From contig JAKBHG010000025.1 of the NCBI GenBank assembly GCA_021836925.1, forward strand, positions 1-7,983: 7,983 nucleotides of DNA. Reading direction: 5' to 3'. Numbering within the stretch: position 1 is the stretch's first letter; the number at the start of each line of letters is the position of its first letter. The notes under the pieces are model-generated. The model saw nothing but the letters and a program-made list of their open reading frames with translations. It was not told the origin of the DNA and did no database searches. Of this stretch, positions 1-6,436 are shown in pieces. The position numbers and the translations under genes were made by a program. This DNA is from Microcaldota archaeon (GTDB lineage: Archaea; Micrarchaeota; Micrarchaeia; Micrarchaeales; Micrarchaeaceae).

Positions 1-78
1 CATTTGCTAGGCGTAGGGGGCAAGAGGTACTCTGCTGCGCTCCAGACGGACATAGGCAGGATACTCAGGACCGATTGA
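1..78 (+). CDS. C-terminal end of an unrecognised protein (5' partial)
   Basis: The first frame is open from base 1 to a TGA at 76-78 and gives 25 residues ending in GRILRTD. Codon choice (AGG, ATA, GGC, AAG) matches the confirmed genes of the window, which favours this frame over a minus-strand reading that is also open here. The fragment is too short to assign a family. It ends 66 nt before the start chosen for the PAP2 phosphatase and is on the same strand. A short dyad (CTTGG-C-CCAAG, 80-90) and a T run (102-106) follow, which could end its transcript. Confidence 0.5.
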   Translation, partial: HLLGVGGKRYSAALQTDIGRILRTD

Positions 79-100
79 CCTTGGCCCAAGACAGTGAACC

Positions 101-110
101 CTTTTTAATC
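101..110 (+). promoter_or_regulatory. Weak TATA-like box for the PAP2 phosphatase gene
   Basis: The sequence CTTTTTAATC lies 35-44 nt before the ATG at 145, the same spacing as the TATA-like boxes of the lysS, DsrE-like, ABC and thyA genes in this window. It is a poor match to a TATA box and could equally be the T tract of a terminator for the gene ending at 78. If it is a promoter, transcription would start near 130, after the ATG at 121. Confidence 0.35.
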
Positions 111-144
111 TTATCGAGCAATGTTATGCGTTGGTGTTATCTTG

Positions 145-726
145 ATGCTATTGGTGAACGCTTACAACATAGGAATGAACATCGCCGCATTCAAGGCGGC
201 GCTCTCGCTGTCCAGCCCGGCGATGACACATGTGATGAGCATCCTTGCCACATCGTTCTACGTGGTTCTTCCTGCAATGGTACTGTACATGTACTTCAAG
301 AAGGACATGAACGTGTACACGTTCGTGATCGCAGGCCTGGTATTCTTCATAATATCGGACACGCTGAAGATGATCGTCAGGGAGCCAAGGCCTTGCAACA
401 CAAGCGAGGTGCTCAGCACACTGAACATAGGCAAGATGGCATGCGAGTCGAGCTATTCTTTCCCTAGCAACCATGCAACGGTGCTCACCGGGCTGACGAT
501 GTTCATAGGCAAGTACAAGTACATACGCGCTGCATACATCGTGTGGCTCGTCATCATACTCTTCGGCAGGATATATCTTCTTGCGCACTACCTTACGGAC
601 GTGATCGCCGGAGTTGCGATCAGCCTCGCGATAGGCTACCTCTTCTACAGGTATAGGGGCAGGATAAACGCGTTCGCGAACAGGGTAGTCAAGGCGATAG
701 TGCCGCAGCTTGCAGTAGAAAAATAG
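145..726 (+). CDS. PAP2-superfamily membrane phosphatase
   Basis: Integral membrane protein of 193 residues with all three motifs of the PAP2/lipid phosphate phosphatase family: K75-x6-R82-P83, P107-S-N-H110, and R142-x5-H148-x3-D152. In this family H148 is the phosphoryl acceptor and H110 the acid. About five to six hydrophobic segments are visible (near 32-51, 59-78, 110-122, 128-150, 152-169). Such enzymes remove phosphate from lipid phosphates or polyprenyl diphosphates, with the active site normally on the outer face; the substrate here is unknown. Two cysteines (C84, C100) flank the loop between motifs 1 and 2 and could form a disulfide. An in-frame ATG at 121 would add 8 residues. The start at 145 is preferred because GGTG lies 8 nt upstream and the TATA spacing fits. 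An alpha/beta hydrolase gene follows 10 nt downstream. Confidence 0.9.
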   Translation: MLLVNAYNIGMNIAAFKAALSLSSPAMTHVMSILATSFYVVLPAMVLYMYFKKDMNVYTFVIAGLVFFIISDTLKMIVREPRPCNTSEVLSTLNIGKMACESSYSFPSNHATVLTGLTMFIGKYKYIRAAYIVWLVIILFGRIYLLAHYLTDVIAGVAISLAIGYLFYRYRGRINAFANRVVKAIVPQLAVEK

Positions 727-736
727 AAGCGAGAAG

Positions 737-1639
737 ATGTCTTTCACGAAAAGAATTTCCATAGAGAAGTTCTCGGCTTCGGACGGTGTGCTGCTCTATG
801 GGCTGCTTGCGCTGCCGGAGCGCGCAAGGAAGAAGGCGGCAGTCATCCACGTGCACGGAATGGGGAGCAGCTTCTACAGCGCAATGGGCGTGGAAGACTT
901 GTCACGCGCCGTCACAGGCATAGGGCTCGGCTTCTTTTCCGTACAGACCAGGGGCAGCAATGTCGTTGAGAGCTTCGGCAGGGTCAGGGGGAACAAGCGG
1001 ACCGGCCTTTTGGCTGGCACAGCCCTTGAGAGGTTCGAGGACTGCGTCTACGACATAGAAGGCGCGGTCAGGTTCCTGGCCTCAAAAGGCTACAGGAGCA
1101 TAATCCTCTCGGGCCACAGCACCGGCTGCCAGAAGGTACTTTACTACTACTCGAAGAGGAAGAGCAGGAAAATCAAGGGATTGGTGCTCCTCGCGCCAAG
1201 CGACGACTACAACGTCGGCAGGGTGTCACTCGGAAAAAAGTTTGGCGTTGCAGTAAGCGAAGCGAAGAAGGCCTCGAAGAGGGACAGGAGGGGTACCATG
1301 ATATGGGCATCGAAGTACGTGCCGCCCTGGATGATGCTGAGTGCGCAGAGGTTCCTGAGTACCGCGGACCCGAGAAGGCCCGAGAGCAGAATACTTGACT
1401 ATACGGAGCGCAGGATGAGGTATATAGCAGGAATAAGCGTGCCTGCGCTTGCAGTCTTCGGCACCGAGGACATGTACATGGAAGCGGCAGGCCTCCCGGC
1501 AGACAAGGCCGCAAAAATCCTGAGAAATAACTCAGAGCGCATCGAGACGTTTGTCATAAAAGGAGCGGACCACGGCTTCCACGGGAAGAGAATGAAACTG
1601 GCGAAAACGGTTGTGGAATGGGTACGGAAGACTGTGTAG
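737..1639 (+). CDS. Alpha/beta hydrolase (DUF1749-like serine hydrolase)
   Basis: Protein of 300 residues with an alpha/beta-hydrolase layout. An oxyanion-hole type HVHGMGSS segment lies at 38-45. The nucleophile elbow G126-H-S128-T-G130 is followed by C-Q, a form I associate with DUF1749-type hydrolases. The acid is probably D245 in FGTED, and the catalytic histidine is H279 in GADHGFHG. There is no signal peptide, so it is probably cytosolic. The reaction is most likely hydrolysis of an ester, thioester or amide, substrate unknown. The central part (residues about 165-215) is rich in Lys and Arg and probably forms the cap. The gene starts 10 nt after the phosphatase stop with only a weak purine-rich ribosome site (GCGAGAAG) and no promoter of its own, so the two genes are probably co-transcribed. 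The family call is secure; the subfamily is from memory. Confidence 0.9.
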   Translation: MSFTKRISIEKFSASDGVLLYGLLALPERARKKAAVIHVHGMGSSFYSAMGVEDLSRAVTGIGLGFFSVQTRGSNVVESFGRVRGNKRTGLLAGTALERFEDCVYDIEGAVRFLASKGYRSIILSGHSTGCQKVLYYYSKRKSRKIKGLVLLAPSDDYNVGRVSLGKKFGVAVSEAKKASKRDRRGTMIWASKYVPPWMMLSAQRFLSTADPRRPESRILDYTERRMRYIAGISVPALAVFGTEDMYMEAAGLPADKAAKILRNNSERIETFVIKGADHGFHGKRMKLAKTVVEWVRKTV

Positions 1640-1660
1640 TTGGGAATCTTGGACAGAGAT

Positions 1661-1670
1661 GTTATAAAGA
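1661..1670 (+). promoter_or_regulatory. TATA-like box for lysS
   Basis: GTTATAAAGA lies 22 nt after the hydrolase stop codon and 30-39 nt before the ATG at 1700. An archaeal start site about 25 nt downstream would fall near 1690, giving a very short leader. This argues that lysS has its own promoter and that the TTG at 1640, which precedes the box, is not the start codon. Confidence 0.6.
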
Positions 1671-1699
1671 TTCTGCCACTAAATTCCCTGTGTGAAACC

Positions 1700-3253
1700 A
1701 TGCCGGAAAGCGGAGGCACGAGAGCCGAGATGAAGGACAAGCACTGGTCCGATATACTTGCCGAAAGAGTGATGGGGAAGAAGAAGGGCAAGTACGTCAT
1801 AACGGGCGGCATAACCACCAGCGGGAAGCCTCACTTGGGCACCATAGGCGAGGTGCTTTACCCTGCGATAATAAAGGAAGCGATAGAGGAGAAAGGAGGC
1901 AGTGCGGCCTTCTACTTCGTTGCCGACATACTTGACGCCTTCGACGCGGTCCCATCCGACATAGAGAAGTTCAGGAGCGACCTTGAGCCGCAGCTAGGGA
2001 AGCCGCTCGCACACGTTACCGACCCGTTCGGATGCCATGATTCCTATGGCGAACACTACCTACAGGGGCTTATGGACCTGGTGCGCAAGATGGAGATAAA
2101 TGTAAACCTCGTTCGCTCCACGGAACTTTACGGAGAGGGTCACTTCGACAAGTATACCAAGATGTACCTCGCGGATGAAGAGAGGATGAAGGAGATCGTG
2201 GCGAAGAGCACCTTCAGGGAAAAAGACAGCCTGAGGGGCTGGAGCGTAATAATGCCGATATGCGAGAAATGCGGCAAGATAGCGACGACCAGGGTGATCA
2301 GCCATACAGACACAGAGTATGCATACACGTGCGACCGAGACGTCGAGTACGTGAAGGGCTGCGGATATGCAGGCAATGCAAGCATATATGACCACAAGTA
2401 CAAGCTTCAGTGGAGGGTGCACTGGCCCACGTGGCAGGCGTATTTCGACTCTGACATAGAAGGTTCTGGAGTCGACCACATGACAAGGGGGGGCAGCGGC
2501 GACACCGCTGTCGCGATACACAAAAACTTCCTCGGCAGGGAGCCGCCCATCCTGTACAAGTACGGATTCATACTCTTCCACGGCAAGAAATATTCAAAGT
2601 CGAAAGGGATAGGCATCGGCGCGGAAGAGCTGTTCGGGCTGGTACCGGAACAGCTGGCAAAGTACATACTCTCTGTGCCGAGCCTAGAGCAGGACAAGAA
2701 CATCGATCCCACCGGCGACCACCTCGTAAGGCTTTACGACGACATAGAACGGCTTTCCAGGCTCGAGAAGCCCGAGAACAGGGCTGACGAGAAGAAGCTC
2801 ATAGCATACAAGCGCACGGTCGGCAGCCTCAGGTGGAAGGCCCGCTTCCTGGACATGCTGCTAAACTACCAGATATACAGGGATTGGAACAAGGTCGGGG
2901 AGATTTTGGGCGATAAGGAGGGAGTGGCGTATCTAGCGCCGTTCATAACGAAGTGGCTCGAGGACGACTACGAGCCGGAGCGCTACAACTTCACGGTGAA
3001 GCAAGGTAAGTTAACCGATCATGCCGACGCAGTGAACGCGTTCGCCTCCTCTCTGAAAGAAGGAATGGACGAGCTCGAGATACACAATCTCGTATACAGC
3101 GTGGCGAAGGAGAAGAATGTTGGTACGCCTGAGCTCTTCAAGCAGCTCTACCTTGCCACGATCTGCAAGGAGGACGGCCCTAGGCTCGGGAAGCTCTTCG
3201 CGTCGATAGGGGTCGCAAGGGTGATAGATATGCTCGGCAAGGCCGCCGAATGA
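1700..3253 (+). CDS. lysS: Lysyl-tRNA synthetase, class I
   Basis: Attaches lysine to tRNA-Lys using ATP, in the cytoplasm. This is the class I form (also called lysK), typical of archaea and a few bacteria, and unrelated in fold to the common class II enzyme. The HIGH-type motif reads H45-L-G-T48 within TTSGKPHLGT, and the KMSKS-type motif reads K297-Y-S-K-S301. Between them, C188, C191, C211 and C221 form a likely zinc-binding knuckle inserted in the catalytic region. The C-terminal 200 residues are helical, as expected for the anticodon-binding part. The length of 517 residues is normal for the family. The ATG at 1700 is chosen from the TATA spacing. The ATG at 1730 (MKDKHWSD) is a credible alternative because the known family N-terminus starts close to the HW pair. 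An upstream TTG at 1640 abuts the hydrolase stop and would lie before the promoter. Confidence 0.97.
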   Translation: MPESGGTRAEMKDKHWSDILAERVMGKKKGKYVITGGITTSGKPHLGTIGEVLYPAIIKEAIEEKGGSAAFYFVADILDAFDAVPSDIEKFRSDLEPQLGKPLAHVTDPFGCHDSYGEHYLQGLMDLVRKMEINVNLVRSTELYGEGHFDKYTKMYLADEERMKEIVAKSTFREKDSLRGWSVIMPICEKCGKIATTRVISHTDTEYAYTCDRDVEYVKGCGYAGNASIYDHKYKLQWRVHWPTWQAYFDSDIEGSGVDHMTRGGSGDTAVAIHKNFLGREPPILYKYGFILFHGKKYSKSKGIGIGAEELFGLVPEQLAKYILSVPSLEQDKNIDPTGDHLVRLYDDIERLSRLEKPENRADEKKLIAYKRTVGSLRWKARFLDMLLNYQIYRDWNKVGEILGDKEGVAYLAPFITKWLEDDYEPERYNFTVKQGKLTDHADAVNAFASSLKEGMDELEIHNLVYSVAKEKNVGTPELFKQLYLATICKEDGPRLGKLFASIGVARVIDMLGKAAE

Positions 3254-3273
3254 GGCGCGGAAACATCCGCGCC
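3254..3273. terminator. Bidirectional hairpin between convergent lysS and DsrE-like genes
   Basis: GGCGCGGA (3254-3261) and TCCGCGCC (3266-3273) are perfect inverted repeats around the four-base loop AACA. The hairpin starts at the base after the lysS TGA and ends one base before the stop of the opposite gene (3275-3277 on the minus strand). No long T run follows on either side, so it is not a classical intrinsic terminator. The position between two convergent stops points to a shared 3' end or transcript-stabilising structure. Confidence 0.6.
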
Positions 3274-3274
3274 T

Positions 3275-3595
3275 TCAGAAGCTCAGTATTGAGTATCCCT
3301 GATCCACGCTCTCCGTTATGTACTTGCCGGCGGGAATGAGTTCAACCTTGCCTTTCAGTGTTTCCTCGACCTTCATGCTCTTCGCGATGTATACGCAGGC
3401 TTTGGGCGATATCGCATCCCTGAGCTCCAGTACCTTGCCTGATAGTTCGGAGTCATTGGCCACAGACGCTTCGCTCGGGCCGAAGAAAATCATCCTGATA
3501 TCGTGCCCGGCCGCCTTCTGGTTCTTGCTGAATGCGAGCGCGACGTTTATCTTTTCCGGTTCCTTGCTTGAAATTACTACCAGTATCTTGGTCAT
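3275..3595 (-). CDS. DsrE/DsrF-like small protein
   Basis: Protein of 106 residues with an alternating beta/alpha pattern. It opens with a hydrophobic strand (KILVVISS), then a helix rich in Ala and Lys, a second strand (IRMIFFGPSE), and a single cysteine C67 in PKACVYIAKS. This layout and cysteine position match the DsrE-like fold, whose members bind or transfer sulfur or act in redox reactions. No sulfur-relay partner (DsrF, DsrH, TusA, rhodanese) is in the window, so a sulfur role is only an inference. It is soluble, with no signal peptide. The start ATG has GGTG 7 nt upstream (3603-3606) and a TATA-like box upstream of that. It converges on lysS and lies downstream of the ABC operon on the same strand. 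Confidence 0.78.
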   Translation of the reverse strand: MTKILVVISSKEPEKINVALAFSKNQKAAGHDIRMIFFGPSEASVANDSELSGKVLELRDAISPKACVYIAKSMKVEETLKGKVELIPAGKYITESVDQGYSILSF

Positions 3596-3602
3596 TGCAG
3601 CA

Positions 3603-3606
3603 CACC
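3603..3606 (-). promoter_or_regulatory. Ribosome binding site of the DsrE-like gene
   Basis: Read on the minus strand this is GGTG, part of the archaeal anti-SD complement GGAGGTGAT. It ends 7 nt before the ATG at 3595 and supports that start. Confidence 0.5.
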
Positions 3607-3625
3607 CATAATAGAATGAGCCCGC

Positions 3626-3636
3626 AAAATATATTA
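3626..3636 (-). promoter_or_regulatory. TATA-like box of the DsrE-like gene
   Basis: Minus-strand TAATATATTTT, preceded by a purine-rich AAAG that could serve as a BRE. It lies 31-41 nt before the ATG at 3595, the usual spacing in this window. Its presence implies that the DsrE-like gene can be transcribed separately from the ABC operon that ends 50 nt upstream. Confidence 0.65.
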
Positions 3637-3685
3637 CTTTGGAATGGGTTCAGTTTCCGCTTCTATCCTAGCCATCTTCTCATCA

Positions 3686-4486
3686 TTAACCGCCGCCGCT
3701 CTTGTACCTCTTGAGCAGCCTGCTCGAGGCAAAATACAGCGCCACAGCTGCGAGCGCTGCCGCGAGCGCGGCGGGAAGCACATACGCGTAGCTCATCTTC
3801 CCGAATAGCACTGCCGCTGGGAAGTATGTGGCGAACGATATAGGCACTAGCACCGAGAGCAGCGTAGCTCCGAGCAGCCCGTATATGCTTACAGGATACT
3901 GGCTGGCAGACTGCACTATATTGAGCACCCAGGAGATGTAGCTGGCGTCCTCTATCAGTATGTAGGATGCGAGCGTGATCGTGAGCACCGCCATCACGAA
4001 TACAGACACGCCGGCGATGTAAAGGGGTATGAACGCCAGCAGCGCGTATATTTCGGCATGCGCATTCGCGAGCGCGTACGCCAGTAGCAGCGCGCCGCTC
4101 ATTACCGTGCCGATGGACGAGGCCCCGCCGAATCGTGCGAATATTACGAGTATGGGGTTATATGGCTTGAGCAGCATCTGGTCCAGCCCTCCGCCCCTCA
4201 TGCTGCTCACGAGCTGCCTCGGCCCTATCATGTACCAGAGTATCCCGCCGGTTATCTGGGCCAACGATGCAAGCACGAGCAATTGGAAATATGTCCATCC
4301 CGGCAGACCGCTCGACACACTGTATATTACTGAGAGGGATATCAGAGGCGCAAGGGTGCTGATGCCCTGTACAATTGTCCATGAGACGGCCTGCGCCCTG
4401 TATGATGCGAAGAACTGTTTCCACGTGTACCCCTGGGAGAGCAGGTAGAACCACACGTTCCTCTTTATGTCCTCGCTAAGGCTCAT
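3686..4486 (-). CDS. ABC-2 type permease (COG3694-like), second permease of the exporter
   Basis: Protein of 266 residues with about six membrane segments, one of the two channel halves of an ABC exporter. The segment GGLDQMLLKPYNPI after the second or third membrane span and the segment VPISFATYFPAAVLFGK in the last third are characteristic, as I recall, of the COG3694/DUF990 permeases. These normally occur beside a COG4587 permease and a COG4586 ATPase, as here. The substrate is unknown; some cyanobacterial relatives are reported to export methyl viologen, which cannot be transferred to this case. The ATG at 4486-4484 overlaps the upstream permease stop as ATGA and has GGTGGG just before it, a strong sign of coupled translation. 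A longer in-frame reading to 4561 exists but lacks this support. Confidence 0.92.
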   Translation of the reverse strand: MSLSEDIKRNVWFYLLSQGYTWKQFFASYRAQAVSWTIVQGISTLAPLISLSVIYSVSSGLPGWTYFQLLVLASLAQITGGILWYMIGPRQLVSSMRGGGLDQMLLKPYNPILVIFARFGGASSIGTVMSGALLLAYALANAHAEIYALLAFIPLYIAGVSVFVMAVLTITLASYILIEDASYISWVLNIVQSASQYPVSIYGLLGATLLSVLVPISFATYFPAAVLFGKMSYAYVLPAALAAALAAVALYFASSRLLKRYKSGGG

Positions 4487-5289
4487 TGTCCCACCGTGTC
4501 CATTCTTACGCTCATCTTCTTCCATACAAAATAGACGAAAAAAAGAAGCACAGCTATCCACGCACCTGCGACAGGCAGGAGGCTAATGGCCGTGTTTAAA
4601 CTCAGCATCCCGGTAAGCGTCGCGGCCGGCGTGAACGCCATATACGCGAACGGCAACATCAACAGTATGTGCTCTATCCATTGCGGGAAGAACACGAGAG
4701 GAAGCATGCTGCCTCCTATCATCGTGATTCCCCAGTTCAGCGAAACCATTATGCCGTATATGTCAGTCAGGTAGAAAGCCAGCGATCCAATTATAAATGC
4801 GAACAGCGTCGCCATTATGTAACCGATCAGCAGGTATATCAGGAACACTGCTGCCGTTGCCGGAGTAACAGCGAGGTTGGCCAGCAGTGCTACGGCTATT
4901 ATGATGGGTATGCTCACTATCAGTATGTTTGGCAGCACCTGTGCCACATCCGTTATAATAAGCTGCGTCGTATAACTCATGGGCCTTATCACGGATGTCG
5001 CAATCGAGCCCTCCTTTATGTCCGTGTACAGGTTGTCGGCTATCCCGGACCAGCTGAGCATTGGTGAGAGCGCTCCGATTATGACGAAGTATATCAGCGT
5101 GGTGGAGAGTGCGACGCCGTGTATCGATGCTGTATGCGAGAAGGTGTACACTGCCAACCATATGAAGATGCTTATGACAGAATACAGCATCATCATGATG
5201 CTCGATAGTATGACGCTGGTCCTGTAGGACATCTCATTCTTGAACTTGATCACGAACAGCGATGAGTACATCCTGAACATGCTATTCAT
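4483..5289 (-). CDS. ABC-2 type permease (COG4587-like), first permease of the exporter
   Basis: Protein of 268 residues with about six membrane segments and a short cytoplasmic N-terminus. After the second span comes IADNLYTDIKEGSIATSVIRP; the comparable stretch in related permeases couples to the ATPase. Its sequence differs from the other permease, so the exporter is a heterodimer in the membrane. The likely start is the ATG at 5289-5287, which overlaps the ATPase stop as ATGAATAG and has GAGGA 8 nt upstream (5298-5302). An in-frame start at 5328 would add 13 mostly polar residues and is less likely; an ATG three codons further in is another option. It forms the middle gene of the ATPase-permease-permease operon. 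The substrate is not indicated by anything in the sequence. Confidence 0.92.
   Translation of the reverse strand: MNSMFRMYSSLFVIKFKNEMSYRTSVILSSIMMMLYSVISIFIWLAVYTFSHTASIHGVALSTTLIYFVIIGALSPMLSWSGIADNLYTDIKEGSIATSVIRPMSYTTQLIITDVAQVLPNILIVSIPIIIAVALLANLAVTPATAAVFLIYLLIGYIMATLFAFIIGSLAFYLTDIYGIMVSLNWGITMIGGSMLPLVFFPQWIEHILLMLPFAYMAFTPAATLTGMLSLNTAISLLPVAGAWIAVLLFFVYFVWKKMSVRMDTVGQ
4490..4495 (-). promoter_or_regulatory. Ribosome binding site that fixes the start of the second permease
   Basis: Minus-strand GGTGGG, 3 nt before the ATG at 4486-4484, lies inside the last codons of the upstream permease gene. It fixes the start at the ATGA overlap rather than farther upstream. Confidence 0.6.
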
Positions 5290-6331
5290 CGTAATCGTCC
5301 TCTTCGTCCTTGTCCCTGCGGCTCGCACCCCTCTTCTTCGAGTCGGTTGATCCGTAGAACCTCGTCAGCACAGTGCTCAGGCTCGGCTCAGTTATCCTAT
5401 AGTCCACGATCTTCTTGCTAGTTATGAGCCTTGTCAGCCACTGCTCCTTCAGCATATTCGGTTTTATCTCCACCTTGGCATAGCCCGGCTTGGATCGGAT
5501 AAGCTTCCCGTGCGTTATCAGCTTCCTTGGATCCTCATCAACGCCGAAGCGCAGCTCGAGTATGATGTTCTTCGCCAACATGCCCCGCATGTGCTGCTGG
5601 CTGCCGTCGTATATCACCTTGCCTTCGTCCAGCATGACTATCCTGTCCACATTAGCGACGTCGTCGACCACGTGCGTGGTTATCAGGAATGTCATGCCGA
5701 AGTCCTTCCGCATCTGCAGCACGGCCTTCCTTATGGCTATCCTTGCGGGAAGGTCCATACCTATAGTGGGCTCGTCCATAACAACCAGTGGAGGCAAGTA
5801 CAGCAGCGCAGCCACCATCTCGCACTTCATGCGCTCGCCAAGCGAGAGTTGCCTTGCCTGCCTCTTGTAAACCCTCTTTAGGTCGAGCAGCTTTATGAAA
5901 TATTTGAGCCTCTTTTCGTAATCCGCATCGCTTATTCCGTACACGCCTTTTATGTACCTGAACGTGTCTATGGGCGGCAGGTTCCAGTACACTTGTGGAT
6001 GGGTGCTGCCGAATACCACGCCTATCTTCATTGCAAGCTTCTTCCTCTCGTCCCATGGGTTGAAGCCCATGGTCTCGACATGCCCAGAGTCGGGATGCAA
6101 TATTCCCGTTATTGACTTTATGAGCGTGCTCTTCCCTGAGCCGTTCCTGCCCAGAAGCGCCAGTATCTCCCCCTGCTTGACCTTGAGGCTGACGTCCTTC
6201 AGGGCATGCTTGGTCTTGTACACCCTTCTGAAGGATTTGAATATTCCAGAACCTCGCGGCTCGTACGTCCTGTAGCTCTTGTTTAGGTCCGAAACCTCTA
6301 TTACGTATTTCACATGCTCACCGCTCATCAT
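5282..6331 (-). CDS. ABC exporter ATPase (COG4586-like)
   Basis: Cytosolic ATPase of 349 residues that powers the two permeases encoded downstream. Visible motifs are Walker A G61-RNGSGKS-T69, signature L162-S-L-G-E166, Walker B with LVVMDEP and catalytic E187, D-loop GMD (191-193) and switch H220 in TTHVVDD. Family-typical pieces are the insertion before Walker A (residues about 24-40, with FRR and YK), the GVVFG segment and the WNLP motif at 116-119. In relatives the segment reads FGQ; here it is F107-G-S109, so the usual Q-loop glutamine seems replaced. The C-terminus (about 328-349) is a charged tail, basic then strongly acidic (DEEDDYDE). The start is uncertain: ATG at 6331 fits the TATA-like box, but a GTG at 6313, preceded by GGTGAG, would give the more family-like N-terminus (V)KYVIEVSDL. 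It is the first gene of the operon. Confidence 0.96.
   Translation of the reverse strand: MMSGEHVKYVIEVSDLNKSYRTYEPRGSGIFKSFRRVYKTKHALKDVSLKVKQGEILALLGRNGSGKSTLIKSITGILHPDSGHVETMGFNPWDERKKLAMKIGVVFGSTHPQVYWNLPPIDTFRYIKGVYGISDADYEKRLKYFIKLLDLKRVYKRQARQLSLGERMKCEMVAALLYLPPLVVMDEPTIGMDLPARIAIRKAVLQMRKDFGMTFLITTHVVDDVANVDRIVMLDEGKVIYDGSQQHMRGMLAKNIILELRFGVDEDPRKLITHGKLIRSKPGYAKVEIKPNMLKEQWLTRLITSKKIVDYRITEPSLSTVLTRFYGSTDSKKRGASRRDKDEEDDYDE
5298..5302 (-). promoter_or_regulatory. Ribosome binding site that fixes the start of the first permease
   Basis: Minus-strand GAGGA, 8 nt before the ATG at 5289, within the acidic-tail codons of the ATPase gene. It favours the 8-nt overlap start over the longer reading from 5328. 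Confidence 0.5.
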
Positions 6332-6368
6332 TTGTTCTTCATGCGGCCAATTTACCTACTCTAAATAG

Positions 6369-6377
6369 AAATATATG
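6369..6377 (-). promoter_or_regulatory. TATA-like box of the ABC exporter operon
   Basis: Minus-strand CATATATTT, 38-46 nt before the ATG at 6331. A start site about 25 nt downstream would give a leader of about 15 nt. The core ATATAT is itself a palindrome and could also direct transcription toward thyA. Two inverted repeats begin 10 nt upstream of it (in the minus-strand sense). Confidence 0.6.
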
Positions 6378-6387
6378 GTTTTCGCAC

Positions 6388-6401
6388 ATGCCTTCCGGCA
6401 T
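6388..6401. repeat. Perfect short inverted repeat upstream of the ABC promoter
   Basis: ATGCC (6388-6392) and GGCAT (6397-6401) pair perfectly around TTCC. It abuts the larger inverted repeat at 6402 with no gap and could be an operator half or part of a structured leader. On its own, a 5-bp stem is weak evidence. Confidence 0.45.
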
Positions 6402-6436
6402 CCATATTAGCGGAACGGCTTTGTCCGTAAATATGG
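6402..6436. repeat. Imperfect 13-nt inverted repeat between divergent promoters
   Basis: The arms CCATATTAGCGGA (6402-6414) and TCCGTAAATATGG (6424-6436) match at 11 of 13 positions as DNA. As plus-strand RNA one of the two mismatches is a G-U pair, so 12 of 13 could pair. The loop is ACGGCTTTG. It lies just upstream of the ABC operon promoter and about 100 nt upstream of the thyA TATA-like box, where a regulator binding site would be expected. Confidence 0.6.

Noticed and set aside
80..90. Dyad CTTGG-C-CCAAG after the first gene fragment
   Set aside because: A one-base loop cannot close and the stem is short, so it is not called as a terminator by itself.
121..762. Long open frames overlapping the PAP2 gene on both strands
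   Set aside because: They are out of frame with the three intact PAP2 motifs, have no family signature and are rich in His, Arg and Cys, typical of shadow readings.
1640..1699. TTG-initiated extension of lysS abutting the hydrolase stop
   Set aside because: It lies mostly before or across the TATA-like box, has no clear ribosome site and adds residues not expected at the family N-terminus.
2487..2493. Run of seven G in lysS, a possible frameshift site
   Set aside because: The reading frame is intact on both sides (TRGGSGD) and the protein is full length; nothing suggests programmed shifting.
3596..3685. Possible terminator for the ABC operon between the second permease and the DsrE-like gene
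   Set aside because: No stem followed by a T run was seen on the minus strand; the only clear signal is the promoter box at 3626-3636.
6331..6342. Tiny reading frame ATG AAG AAC AAA TGA just before the ABC ATPase start
   Set aside because: Only four codons, no ribosome site, and it may arise by chance; not enough to call a leader peptide.
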